A stretch of 64,000 bases of DNA from assembly GCF_900107455.1 (NCBI RefSeq), contig NZ_FNQB01000002.1, forward strand, positions 744,001 to 808,000, given 5' to 3'. The stretch is from Asanoa ishikariensis (lineage in GTDB: Bacteria > Actinomycetota > Actinomycetes > Mycobacteriales > Micromonosporaceae). A model generated the notes under the pieces. That model was not told where the DNA came from. It saw only the letters and a program-made list of their open reading frames with translations, and did no database searches. Position numbers and translations under genes: made by a program. Below, piece by piece: positions 48,107 through 56,602 of this stretch (position 1 is the stretch's first letter; the number at the start of each line of letters is the position of its first letter).

Positions 48107-50724
48107 CGGGTGCCGCCTGCGGCGTTGTCGGAGTTGGCCGGGTCCGTGAGGCGGGTGCCGCGGTTCTGGGCCGGCAGGGCCGTGGGGCTGGCGGCCAGAC
48201 GGTCCGCCGGGATCTCGTACGGGACGATCACCTGGGGGGCTCGGTCGGAGCTGCGGTCGAAGAAGAGGGCTCGGCGTTCACGGGGGTACCAGGTCGGCCC
48301 GCCCGGCTGCGGCGACAGCGCCGACAGGTCCGTGCCGTGCACGTCGAGCGCCACCCAGCCGCCGATCGGGTCCGTTCGCGAGCCCGGGCCGCCCAGATCG
48401 TCGCGGAGGCGGGCTACCGTTCGCCACCAGCCGAGGACGTGGATTCCCTGTTCCGCGCCTCGGCTCAGCAGCGGCTTCAGATCGATACCCGGCGGGCGGG
48501 CGTCCCAGGCGAAACCGATCACCACGTGCTGGCCCACGACGTCCGTCGGCGAGTCGAGTGCCGCGCTGAGCTCGGCCACCAGCTCACCCACCGTGCAGCG
48601 GTCGAAGAAGCGTCCACCCGGCAGAGCGGCGCACAGCGTGGCTGCGGCCCCGGCCACGCCCTCGTCCAGGCAGACCACGCTGAACGACGGAGAGCCGGCC
48701 GACAGGGACAGAGCCGCCGCGGTCAGGATGGCCGTCGCTTCCGTGGCGCGGGTGCCGAGTACGGCCAGGTTGCGGCCGGGCGCCCGGGTCAGCGGGAACA
48801 CCGCGGGCCGGGCGCCGACGTCGATGGTCTCTCCGAGCACGGCCGACGACGACAAAGACGACGGCGCCGGCAGCAGTGGCACCGCGTCGCCGTCGAAGAG
48901 GCGTGGGGCCGGGCTGTCGGGCGGGCGGTGCGCCCACATCTCGTGCTGCAGGGTCCGCCACAGGGCGCGGTCGCTGGCGTCGGGTACGCGTACCACCTGG
49001 TTCGCCGGCGTCACCCCCGAGTCGGCGTTGACCACCGCCGTGAAGCGGGGGATCGTCTCCGCGGCCAGGTTGGTCTCGGCCAGGATGCGGCGGGCCTTGG
49101 GCAGGGCCACCCGCAGCGTGAACTGCGCGACCAGGCCCGCCCGGCCCCACAGCGCCTCGATGCCCGAGACGTCCTGGGATGCCAGCACCAGGTGGATGCC
49201 CTGCGAGCGGCCGCGTCGGGCCAGGTCCTCCAGCAGGGTCACCGCTTCCGTCGTCACCGCGTCCCGCCCGGTGAGCAGCACCTGGAACTCGTCGATCACC
49301 GCGACGATGCGGGGCCAGCGGGAGTCCGGGTCCTCGGCGCGCAGCTCCGCGAGCTTGGTCGCGTCGAAGCGTTTGGCCGCGGCGGCCCGGACGCGTAGTT
49401 CGTCGCCCAGGTGGCGGAGCAACGCCAGGCCGAACTCCCGGTCATTGTTGATATTCACCCCGACCAGGCGTACGTGCGGCAGCCAGCTCTCGTCCCGCGC
49501 GCTCGGCGCGAACCGCGCGAACGAGACGCCCTCCTTGAAATCGAGCAGGTAGAGCGCCAGTTCGTCGGGGGAGTAGCGGGCGCACAGGGCGCCCAGCCAG
49601 GCGTACACCAGGTTGGTCTTGCCCGAACCCGACGGGCCACCGATGAGCGCGTGCGGCGGGTCGTCGCCCAGCCCGAGTGACACCAGCGAGGAGCCGCCGA
49701 GCGACGTGCCGACCGGAGCCGACACCTCGTCCGCCGCACCGCAGGTCCAATAGGACTCGGGCAGCAGCTCTTCGAACGTCGCCGCGGGCGGGCCCGAGGT
49801 CGCCGCGGCCGCTACCGCGCGACAATGGGTGGCGATCTCCGACGCCGACGGCGGCCTGTCCAGGGTGATCGGCAGGTCCGCCACCGCTTGCGAGACCGCT
49901 CTGCCCGACGTGACGGAAACCCGCACGACCGTCGGTGCCGACGGCAGCGGCAGGCCCCGACCGACCACGTGGATGCCGCACGGCGGGCCGAGCCGCACGA
50001 CCCGGTCGAGCTGCGCCCGCGCGGCCGGCGTCAGCTCGTCCGCCGTCGCCGCGTCGCCGAGCAGCACCACCACGGACCACGGCGCCGGGCGGGGCGACAG
50101 AGCGGCTACCGTCGTGTGGCCAGCCGCCAGCACCAGAGCGTTGAGCCGCTGGATCTCGTCGACGAGCTCGTCCAGCGCGGCCGCCAACCCGCCGGGGCCG
50201 ACGAACCGCACCAGCGACGCGGCACCCAGCGGCGCGAAGCCGGACAGCGTCCCGCCCAGCCGCTCCGGGTCGTACACGGTCAGCCGCACCCATCCAGGCG
50301 CGGCAGCCGTCAGCACCCGCAGCAACACGGTCCGCACAGCGGCGTCTACATCGGACGCGGGGCCGGTGAACCACAGATGACCGTGGTCGAGCAACGGCAC
50401 AAGCGCGGGCAGCACGACCTCGCAACCGGGCGCGGACACCGTGCCGAGCCGGACCTGCGTGTGGTCCGAGGAAAAAGAAGCCAGCTCGTCCGCCAGCCGC
50501 CGCGCCGCCGCGCCGAAGTCCGCCTCGATCGCCCGCCGCGCCCGCTCCCGCTGCGCGCCCAGCCCGTTCACGCAGGCCAGGTGCGCGTCCCGGACCGCCC
50601 GGAGCCGGTCCAGCGCCGCCGCCCGCCGGGACTCCGCTATGGCCGACGCCGTGCGGGCCTGGCCGCGCGCGACGGCCAGCGACGCACGTACCTCGGCTAC
50701 CAGCCGCGACCGCGCGCTCGCCAT
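48103..50724 (-). CDS. FtsK/SpoIIIE-domain ATPase with coiled coil and degenerate second ATPase site
   Basis: 873-aa motor ATPase. Residues about 1-90 are an Arg/Ala-rich coiled coil with no TM helix; about 95-330 an unassigned alpha/beta region. The first FtsK domain has Walker A GGPSGSGKT (362-370), the LDFKEGVSFARFAP motif and Walker B IVAVIDEFQ (about 473), plus LARRGRSQGIHLVLASQDVS. A second RecA-like domain begins near 650 with LGTRATEAT where a Walker A should be: Gly-Lys-Thr is lost. This intact-then-degenerate order is reminiscent of EccC of type VII secretion. Third of five coupled genes; ATG 50724 is 1 nt after the upstream stop. Partners in the operon are small helical and membrane proteins, suggesting protein rather than DNA transport; this is inference. 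Confidence 0.85.
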   Translation of the reverse strand: MASARSRLVAEVRASLAVARGQARTASAIAESRRAAALDRLRAVRDAHLACVNGLGAQRERARRAIEADFGAAARRLADELASFSSDHTQVRLGTVSAPGCEVVLPALVPLLDHGHLWFTGPASDVDAAVRTVLLRVLTAAAPGWVRLTVYDPERLGGTLSGFAPLGAASLVRFVGPGGLAAALDELVDEIQRLNALVLAAGHTTVAALSPRPAPWSVVVLLGDAATADELTPAARAQLDRVVRLGPPCGIHVVGRGLPLPSAPTVVRVSVTSGRAVSQAVADLPITLDRPPSASEIATHCRAVAAAATSGPPAATFEELLPESYWTCGAADEVSAPVGTSLGGSSLVSLGLGDDPPHALIGGPSGSGKTNLVYAWLGALCARYSPDELALYLLDFKEGVSFARFAPSARDESWLPHVRLVGVNINNDREFGLALLRHLGDELRVRAAAAKRFDATKLAELRAEDPDSRWPRIVAVIDEFQVLLTGRDAVTTEAVTLLEDLARRGRSQGIHLVLASQDVSGIEALWGRAGLVAQFTLRVALPKARRILAETNLAAETIPRFTAVVNADSGVTPANQVVRVPDASDRALWRTLQHEMWAHRPPDSPAPRLFDGDAVPLLPAPSSLSSSAVLGETIDVGARPAVFPLTRAPGRNLAVLGTRATEATAILTAAALSLSAGSPSFSVVCLDEGVAGAAATLCAALPGGRFFDRCTVGELVAELSAALDSPTDVVGQHVVIGFAWDARPPGIDLKPLLSRGAEQGIHVLGWWRTVARLRDDLGGPGSRTDPIGGWVALDVHGTDLSALSPQPGGPTWYPRERRALFFDRSSDRAPQVIVPYEIPADRLAASPTALPAQNRGTRLTDPANSDNAAGGTR

Positions 50725-50725
50725 G

Positions 50726-51439
50726 TCAAAGGTCCTCGATCGAGGCGCCGGTCATCGAGAGCACCGCCGATACCAGCACCACCCCGACCGCCGCCACGTC
50801 CGCGGGATGCGCCGAGACCGGATCACCCGGCAACCGCAGCGCCTGGGACACCAGGGCGGCGCCGTCGGGTGCGGGCAACCCAGGCAGCAGGCGGGGCAGC
50901 AGCGCGAGGCCACCCTCGCGAAGCGGCGCAGGTGCGACCACCCCCAGATACCCGGCGGTACGCGCGCCGAGCGCGAACCCGACCGAGGACGGCGCCACGA
51001 CCAGCGACCGCCGCAGGGCCACCCGATCGACCCGGGACGCGGCGCGAACCGCGGACACCAAGACGGCGGACACCGACAGCCGGTCGTCGACAGCCGGCCG
51101 CGCCACACCCACGAGCCCGGTCAGCACGTCGACCCGGTCGGCCCACGGACACGACCCGGCGGTCACGACCGATGACGAGGCGATGGGCACCACGCCGACG
51201 GACGCGAGATACCGGGACAGCTCGTCGCCGGCGCGGCCCAACGCACCCGCCGCCGCGTCGAGATGGGAGGTCGCGGAAGCCAGCAGCAACGCGGGCGACG
51301 GCGCCGAGCTGGCCGACAGCGTCGCCGCCAGCAACGTGGTGGCCGACCGCAGCCGTTCCGACGCCACGTCGACCTCCACCACAGGCAGGTCCGAACGCAG
51401 CGTCACCATCCGGCTGGCAAGGGCCGAAAGCAGGCTCAC
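50726..51439 (-). CDS. Hydrophobic Ala/Val/Leu/Ser-rich protein of the FtsK operon
   Basis: 237-aa protein with no recognised domain: SLLSALASRMVTLRSDLPVVEVDVASERL at the start, long stretches rich in Ala, Val, Ser and Leu, and a short hydrophobic end (VAAVGVVLVSAVLSMTGASIEDL). It lacks clear TM helices with charged borders apart from the last segment, and may be an all-helical scaffold. GTG 51439 overlaps the upstream stop (GTGA), and the stop is 1 nt from the ATPase start, so it is coupled to both. Specific to this operon. Confidence 0.68.
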   Translation of the reverse strand: MSLLSALASRMVTLRSDLPVVEVDVASERLRSATTLLAATLSASSAPSPALLLASATSHLDAAAGALGRAGDELSRYLASVGVVPIASSSVVTAGSCPWADRVDVLTGLVGVARPAVDDRLSVSAVLVSAVRAASRVDRVALRRSLVVAPSSVGFALGARTAGYLGVVAPAPLREGGLALLPRLLPGLPAPDGAALVSQALRLPGDPVSAHPADVAAVGVVLVSAVLSMTGASIEDL

Positions 51440-51696
51440 AGCGCCGCGGCGTAGGTCTGGGCCTGCTCCATCGCGCCCAGCGTCGCGGTCATGCAGTCGT
51501 CGAGCTCGGTGGAGGCCTGGGCGAGGGCCGAACGTGCCGCCGCGACCGACTCGTGCGCGCTGCCGTCGACCGCCGCCGCCAGGCTGGCCTGGGCCGCGTC
51601 GAGCTTGTCGTTCGCGGCGCGGACGGCCTCCTGTCCTTCTTGGACATGTGCCATCGCGACGTCGATGGCGGCCTTGACCTCGGCAACGCTCGCCAC
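51436..51696 (-). CDS. Small helical protein, first gene of the FtsK operon
   Basis: 86-aa, Ala-rich, fully helical: about residues 3-40 and 48-82 form two amphipathic helices (VAEVKAAIDVAMAHVQEGQEAVRAANDKL; ESVAAARSALAQASTELDDCMTATL). Size and helical hairpin resemble WXG100/ESAT-6 proteins, but there is no WXG turn and no YxxxD/E export tail. GTG 51696 is chosen because GGAGGGGG lies about 6 nt upstream; an ATG seven codons earlier is inside that site. TAACGT about 35 nt upstream is a likely -10 of the operon. Possible substrate or chaperone of the FtsK ATPase. Confidence 0.68.
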   Translation of the reverse strand: MASVAEVKAAIDVAMAHVQEGQEAVRAANDKLDAAQASLAAAVDGSAHESVAAARSALAQASTELDDCMTATLGAMEQAQTYAAAL

Positions 51697-51774
51697 GGTT
51701 CCCCCTCCACGCAGCATCGAACCGATGACGCTACGTTATCGGGGGAATGCGAGAGGTGAGCGCGCCGCGCCGAC

Positions 51775-52359
51775 TCAAGCCGCGCGTTGTCGGCGGGCGC
51801 CGCGTCGGCGGACCGCCCAGATGAACAGCACGACCAGCCCGACCAGGAACAGCAGGATCAGGATCGGCAGGACCAGCGCGACCACCGACATCACCACGCT
51901 GATCACGTCTTCGACCGTGCTCGCCACCGGCGCGCCGACTCCGGCGGTGCCGACGTTGATCACCGGCCGGGCGGTCGCCTTGATCCCGTGGACGACCAGG
52001 GCGAGCACCACCCCGACGGCCACCGGCACCCACTGGTTGGACCCGAAGAAGCCGCCCGGGTCGGCCACCGTCGCGCTGCTGGTGCCCGCGCCGAACGCGA
52101 GACCGCCGGCGGTCGGTCGGACCACCGTCTGCACCACGTCGTTGGCCGAGTCGAGCACTGGCACCTTGTCGGCGACCACCTCGATGGCGAGCAGCGCGCC
52201 GAGGATCAGGATCACCCAGCCGTTGCCGAGCCAACCCCAGCCGGCGGGCAGTGAGATCACGTCGGTGTAGCGGGACAACACCCCGATCGCGAGCAACGGG
52301 ATGTACGCGTTGAGGCCGGCCGAGGTCGCTAGGCCCGCGCCGGTGAGGGCTTCCAGCAC
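51775..52359 (-). CDS. DUF4126 membrane protein
   Basis: 194-aa protein with about five TM helices (VLEALTGAGLATSAGLNAYIPLLAIGVLSR; WVILILGALLAIEVVADKVP; last helix VVMSVVALVLPILILLFLVGLVVLFIWAVRRRG). The N-terminal G-x-G-x-A-T-S-A-G-L-N-A-Y-x-P motif and VVADKVPxxDSxxDxxQTxxRP are DUF4126 signatures. GTG 52359 starts it with GAGG close upstream. Divergent from nucS. Function unknown. Confidence 0.85.
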   Translation of the reverse strand: MLEALTGAGLATSAGLNAYIPLLAIGVLSRYTDVISLPAGWGWLGNGWVILILGALLAIEVVADKVPVLDSANDVVQTVVRPTAGGLAFGAGTSSATVADPGGFFGSNQWVPVAVGVVLALVVHGIKATARPVINVGTAGVGAPVASTVEDVISVVMSVVALVLPILILLFLVGLVVLFIWAVRRRGARRQRAA

Positions 52360-52413
52360 GACCTCAGCATGGCACCACCAAGCCACCCGCATCAGGACCC
52401 GGGAGCCACCCCC

Positions 52414-52419
52414 TAGGGT
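52414..52419 (+). promoter_or_regulatory. -10 box of leaderless nucS
   Basis: TAGGGT, 6 nt, then the GTG of nucS; no ribosome binding site. Confidence 0.5.
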
Positions 52420-52425
52420 GGAGCG

Positions 52426-53085
52426 GTGCGTCTAGTCATCGCCCGGTGCTCCGTCGACTATGTCGGCCGGCTCTCGGCTCACCTGCCCACGGCCACCCGG
52501 CTGCTGATGGTCAAGGCCGACGGCTCGGTGTCGGTCCACGCCGACGACCGCGCCTACAAGCCGCTCAACTGGATGAGCCCGCCGTGCCGCATCCAGGAGG
52601 AACCCGGCGTCTGGCGGGTGGTCAACAAGGCCGGCGAGGAGCTGCGGATCACCCTGGAGGAGATCTTCCAGGACACGTCGTACGAGCTGGGTGTCGATCC
52701 TGGCCTGGTCAAGGACGGCGTCGAGGCGCACCTCCAGGAGTTGCTGGCCGCCAACCCGACCACCTTCGGCGAGGGCTACACGCTGGTCCGGCGCGAGTAC
52801 ATGACCGCGATCGGCCCCGTCGACCTGCTGTGCAAGAACCAGCAAGGTGGATCGGTCGCGGTCGAGGTCAAGCGCCGGGGTGAGATCGACGGCGTCGAGC
52901 AGCTCACCCGCTATCTCGAACTGATGAACCGGGACCCGCTGCTGGCCCCCGTGACCGGCATCTTCGCCGCGCAGGAGATCAAACCGCAGGCCCGGGTGCT
53001 CGCCGAGGACCGGGGCATCCGCTGCGTGGTCGTCGACTACGACAAGCTGCGCGGGATCGAGCGCGACGAGCTGACGTTGTTCTGA
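52426..53085 (+). CDS. nucS: Mismatch-specific endonuclease NucS (EndoMS)
   Basis: 219-aa nuclease that cuts both strands at mismatches and provides non-canonical mismatch repair in actinobacteria lacking MutS/MutL. The N-terminal beta domain and C-terminal PD-(D/E)XK-type core are complete: [19 protein letters not shown] (Asp) and [23 protein letters not shown] (Glu-x-Lys, Gln). The C-terminus DELTLF fits a beta-clamp-binding peptide. Conserved in this part of actinobacterial genomes (Rv1321). Leaderless start with TAGGGT 6 nt upstream. Confidence 0.95.
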   Translation: MRLVIARCSVDYVGRLSAHLPTATRLLMVKADGSVSVHADDRAYKPLNWMSPPCRIQEEPGVWRVVNKAGEELRITLEEIFQDTSYELGVDPGLVKDGVEAHLQELLAANPTTFGEGYTLVRREYMTAIGPVDLLCKNQQGGSVAVEVKRRGEIDGVEQLTRYLELMNRDPLLAPVTGIFAAQEIKPQARVLAEDRGIRCVVVDYDKLRGIERDELTLF

Positions 53086-53122
53086 CTTCCGTCCGGTGCA
53101 CCGCTGATGACAGGCTGTACCG

Positions 53123-54226
53123 GTGAGTGATGTCGAGATCGGACGGTTCGTGCGGTCGGCCACCGCCGTACACCGGGCTGGTCGTGATCTTCAGGACGCG
53201 CTGGCCGCGGGCGAAGGGCACGACGACGCGGCGGACCGACTGGCCCGCTCGATCGAGAGTGGACTGGCGGACCTCAAAAGAGTCGAGACCGGCTTCTTCG
53301 AGGCACCCGCGCACGAGGCCGAGCGCACGACGACCGACCCGGAGACCCTGCTCGCCGTCGTCGCGGGTCAGCTCCGGCTCGGCGAGGTCGCCCTGGCCGC
53401 CGGCGCGGCAACCGGCGAGACCGAGCAGACCACACCGACCCTCGACACGGCCCTCGCCGACCTGCGAAGCACCACCCTCACCCTCGACGAGCCGGCCCGG
53501 CACCAAGCCTTCGCACAGAGCCGGCTGGTCTCGCACGACCTCCCGGAAGCCGTGGAAACCCTCCGCGAGCGGCTCGGCGGCACCCTGGACGCGATCGCCA
53601 CCGGCACCGCCGACGTGGTCGCCGGCCCGCTGAAGAGCATCGCCGGCAAGGCACCCGCCCAGTGGAAGGAAGCCTGGGACAAGGTCAGCAAGCAGCTCTT
53701 CCTCGACAACATCGGCGGCCGGCTCGTCCGGCTCGGGCTGCGTGCCCTCTCCGCCGCCCTCGACGCGCTGCGCCGGTTGGTCGACGCGACCTGGCTGGAG
53801 ACCGCGCGGGACCGGCTCGTCGCGCTGGCCGACCGGGCCGGCGAGGCCGGTGCCGGCGCCGCGTTGCTCGGCGGGGTCATCGGGGCCGAACGCGCCCGGG
53901 AAGAAGCCGACACCCTGCTCACGGCCACGGGGCTGGACCTGGGCCGGCTCGACGGCGGCACCGAGGCACTGGCCGCGCTCGCCGACCGGTTCGACAGCGT
54001 GATCGGCAAGCTGGCGCTGGCCCAGGCCGCCGTCGGCGGGATCTTCGTGGTGCAGGGTCATTTCGGGCTGGCCGTGCCCTGGCTGCCGCTCGCCCTGCTC
54101 GGCGCCGAGCTGCTGATCGGTGCGGTCGCGGTGGTGCTGGCGATCGACTACATCGACACCACGGTCAGCGTCGGTCGGGTCCGCGGCGCCCGGCTGATCC
54201 TCCAGGACGCCGCGCGCACCGCATGA
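53123..54226 (+). CDS. Helical membrane protein, first gene of the metalloprotease operon
   Basis: 367-aa protein of unknown family. Residues about 1-280 are nearly all helical and charged (SATAVHRAGRDLQDALAAGEGHDDAADRLARSI; LDEPARHQAFAQSRLVSHDLPEAVETLRERL), and about 290-345 form two TM helices (LAQAAVGGIFVVQGHFGLAVPWLPLALLGAELLIGAVAVVLAIDYI). So a long cytoplasmic or surface stalk anchored by a C-terminal hairpin. GTG 53123 is preceded by CAGGCT at 6 nt (leaderless). Its stop overlaps the next ATG (ATGA). Likely membrane anchor of the protease complex (inference). Confidence 0.72.
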   Translation: MSDVEIGRFVRSATAVHRAGRDLQDALAAGEGHDDAADRLARSIESGLADLKRVETGFFEAPAHEAERTTTDPETLLAVVAGQLRLGEVALAAGAATGETEQTTPTLDTALADLRSTTLTLDEPARHQAFAQSRLVSHDLPEAVETLRERLGGTLDAIATGTADVVAGPLKSIAGKAPAQWKEAWDKVSKQLFLDNIGGRLVRLGLRALSAALDALRRLVDATWLETARDRLVALADRAGEAGAGAALLGGVIGAERAREEADTLLTATGLDLGRLDGGTEALAALADRFDSVIGKLALAQAAVGGIFVVQGHFGLAVPWLPLALLGAELLIGAVAVVLAIDYIDTTVSVGRVRGARLILQDAARTA

Positions 54227-55302
54227 GCGGCCAGTGGTTCGCCATCCAGGTCCAGCAGGAGATCACCGAGCTGGCGCAGGTCGATGAGGCACTGCGGCGG
54301 GAGGAGCGGTTGGGCACGACGACCGCGGCGGTACGCGACGACTTCGCGCTGCTGCTCCGGGACCGGGTCCGCGACCTCGAGGACCTGACCGACGGCGACT
54401 GGGCCGGTCTGGACCTGCTCCGGGCCCGCCGGATCGCGCCGGTGAAGGCGGCCGCGCTGGCCGTGCTGGAAGGCATCCTGCTGCGCGGCCACCCGTTCTA
54501 CCGAGCCGTCACCGTGGCGGCCGAGACCCTGCTCGACGCGCTGGTCGAGGCCACCGGGATCGGCCGCGGCGTGCTGCTCTCGGTCGCCGACGGCGAGCGC
54601 TTCGAGCGGATGGCCGGGCTGGTCCGGATGCGCTTCCCGGACGTCGACGTCTGGGGCCTGCCGATCCTCGTGCACGAGCTGGGTCACCTGGTCGCCGACG
54701 CGCTGCCGGAGCCCGGCGACCGCAACGCCCGGCCGGTGCTGTTCCACCTCGACCGCGAGGACGACCGGCTGCTCGGCGAGCTGTTCGCCGATGTGTTCGC
54801 CACCTGGGCGCTGGGGCCCGCCTATCCTTGCGCGGTCATGACGCTGCGCGCCCGCCCCGACCGGTTCGACGACGCGACCTCCACCCACCCCTCCTGGGAC
54901 CGGCGGGTGTGGACGATGGTCGCGGCCCTGCGGGCGACCGCCGAGCTCGCCACCGACCCGCTGACCGCGGCCGGGCACCGCCGGGGTGCCGACCTGGTCG
55001 CCCGGCGCTGGTCGACCATGAACGGCCTCGCCAACGAGCCGCCGCCCCGCGCCGAGCGCGACGCCCGCGGCCTGGTCGACCTGCTCGATCGCAACGCGCC
55101 GGCGCGGCTGCGCTCCGACCCGCTGGGCGGCCTCGACGCGCTGGTCGCGGCGCTCGACGCCGGCACGCCCGCCAAGGGCAACCCGGTCGACGTGGTGGCC
55201 GCGGCGTGGCGCTGGCGGCTGGCCCACCCCGAGGCGAAGCCGGCGAAGTTGCGAAACGTCAGCGCCACCGCCCTGCGTGCCCTGGACCCCGCCGATGCTT
55301 GA
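54223..55302 (+). CDS. HELGH zinc metalloprotease
   Basis: 359-aa soluble protein. The zinc site HELGH at 151-155 (GLPILVHELGHLVADAL) is followed by GELFADVFATWALGPAY with Glu186 and Asp190, the gluzincin-type ExxxD helix. Residues about 1-110 are a helical domain (VQQEITELAQVDEALRREERLG) and about 200-359 a second helical domain with no known family. No signal peptide, so it acts in the cytoplasm. Coupled to the membrane protein before it (ATGA) and overlapping the next gene by 8 nt; the next gene is its paralogue. Not assignable to a MEROPS family by eye. Confidence 0.78.
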   Translation: MSGQWFAIQVQQEITELAQVDEALRREERLGTTTAAVRDDFALLLRDRVRDLEDLTDGDWAGLDLLRARRIAPVKAAALAVLEGILLRGHPFYRAVTVAAETLLDALVEATGIGRGVLLSVADGERFERMAGLVRMRFPDVDVWGLPILVHELGHLVADALPEPGDRNARPVLFHLDREDDRLLGELFADVFATWALGPAYPCAVMTLRARPDRFDDATSTHPSWDRRVWTMVAALRATAELATDPLTAAGHRRGADLVARRWSTMNGLANEPPPRAERDARGLVDLLDRNAPARLRSDPLGGLDALVAALDAGTPAKGNPVDVVAAAWRWRLAHPEAKPAKLRNVSATALRALDPADA

Positions 55303-56602
55303 CCTGCTGGCGGTGCGCCTGGCCGAGTTGCGCGACGACGTCGGCAAGGTGAAGCGCGTCGCGGACCTGGCGGAGAGCCGGCACAGCCGGCTCGACGGCA
55401 TCCGCGGGATCCGCAAGGAGATCCGGGACGGCCTGCTCGACGCCCGGGGGTTGATCCTGGACTACCGGCGCGGCGCGGACGCACCGGAGCTGGAGGTGCT
55501 CGGCGACCTCGACGCGCTGCTGATCGACCTGGACCGCAAGGTCGACCAGGCCGGCGTGATGCTCGACCAGCTCAACGGCTCGATGATCCGGCTGATGAAC
55601 ATCGACACGCTGAGCGTCCGGTGCGACGCGATCAGCACCGAGGTCGACCGGGTGGAGGCGGAGTCTCGCGCCGGCACGATGGATCGGGCCGCCGCCTGGG
55701 CCGCGGTCGACGAGCTCATCGACACGACGGCGCGGCGGTTGTTCGCCGACTACGTCGACCTGCTCGGCGGGCTGACGCTGCGCGACACCGGCCTGGACGA
55801 CCGGGTCAGCGAGCTGACCGACCGACTGCTCGAAGAGTTGGCCGCGCCGTTGCGCTCGGTGCCGGCGCGCCCGGCCGAGCTGGTCGGTGCCCAGTCAGTC
55901 GGCGACCTCGTGATGCTCTGGTTCCCCGAGTGGACGATCTGGGACGTGCCGCTCTTCGGCCACGAGGCCGGCCTGGCCTGGGGCCACACGTCCCAACTCG
56001 CCCGTGGGCTGCTCGGCGAGAGCCCCACGCCGGAGCGGCGCGGGCTGGCGGCCGACGCCTACGCCGCCTACGCGCTCGGACCGGCGTACGCCTGCGCCGT
56101 GCTGTTGCTCCGGATGCGCCCGCGCAGCGCGTCCGATATGGACCGGGCCTACGTCATCCTCGAAGTGCTGCGCGCGACGAGCGGCGACGGCATGGCCGCC
56201 GCGGTGATCCAGGAGGTCGCCGACTGCTGGCGCGGCGCGGTCACGCAACGGGGTGCCGACCCGGAGCCGGGCCGGCGGGCCGAGCTCGACGCGTTCGTCG
56301 CGGAAGCGCTCGGGACCCTGCGCAACATCGGCGTGTTTCCCGGTTTCGACTCGATGCAGTGGGCGAAGGAGGCGGCTGGGCCACACGCGGCAATCGGCCA
56401 GGGCACCGGCGGCGAAGCGACCGCGCGCGGGCGGCTCAACGCCGCCTGGGCGGCGCGGCTGATGCTCAGCGATCCACACGACGCCGACGCGGTGCACCAG
56501 ATCGCCGAGGCCGCCCGCGCGCTGCCGTGGCCACGCAAGACGGGACCTGCCCGGGAGCGCCAGTCGGGCCGGCCTGGCCAGGCGCCGTACGGAAAGCGGT
56601 GA
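55295..56602 (+). CDS. Catalytically dead paralogue of the metalloprotease
   Basis: 435-aa protein homologous to the upstream protease over its central part: DVPLFGHEAGLAWGH aligns with GLPILVHELGHLVAD, and LAADAYAAYALGPAYACAVLLLRMRP with LFADVFATWALGPAYPCAVMTLRARP. The HExxH motif reads HEAGL (second His lost, Leu227) and the downstream Glu is Gly, so zinc binding and catalysis should be absent. A longer N-terminal coiled coil (about 1-140) replaces the helical domain. ATG 55295 lies inside the end of the protease gene. Likely a regulatory or substrate-binding pseudoenzyme. Confidence 0.75.
   Translation: MLDLLAVRLAELRDDVGKVKRVADLAESRHSRLDGIRGIRKEIRDGLLDARGLILDYRRGADAPELEVLGDLDALLIDLDRKVDQAGVMLDQLNGSMIRLMNIDTLSVRCDAISTEVDRVEAESRAGTMDRAAAWAAVDELIDTTARRLFADYVDLLGGLTLRDTGLDDRVSELTDRLLEELAAPLRSVPARPAELVGAQSVGDLVMLWFPEWTIWDVPLFGHEAGLAWGHTSQLARGLLGESPTPERRGLAADAYAAYALGPAYACAVLLLRMRPRSASDMDRAYVILEVLRATSGDGMAAAVIQEVADCWRGAVTQRGADPEPGRRAELDAFVAEALGTLRNIGVFPGFDSMQWAKEAAGPHAAIGQGTGGEATARGRLNAAWAARLMLSDPHDADAVHQIAEAARALPWPRKTGPARERQSGRPGQAPYGKR

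Noticed and set aside
51436-51696. Bona fide WXG100/ESAT-6 substrate
   Set aside because: No WXG turn, no YxxxD/E export signal; only size and helicity match.
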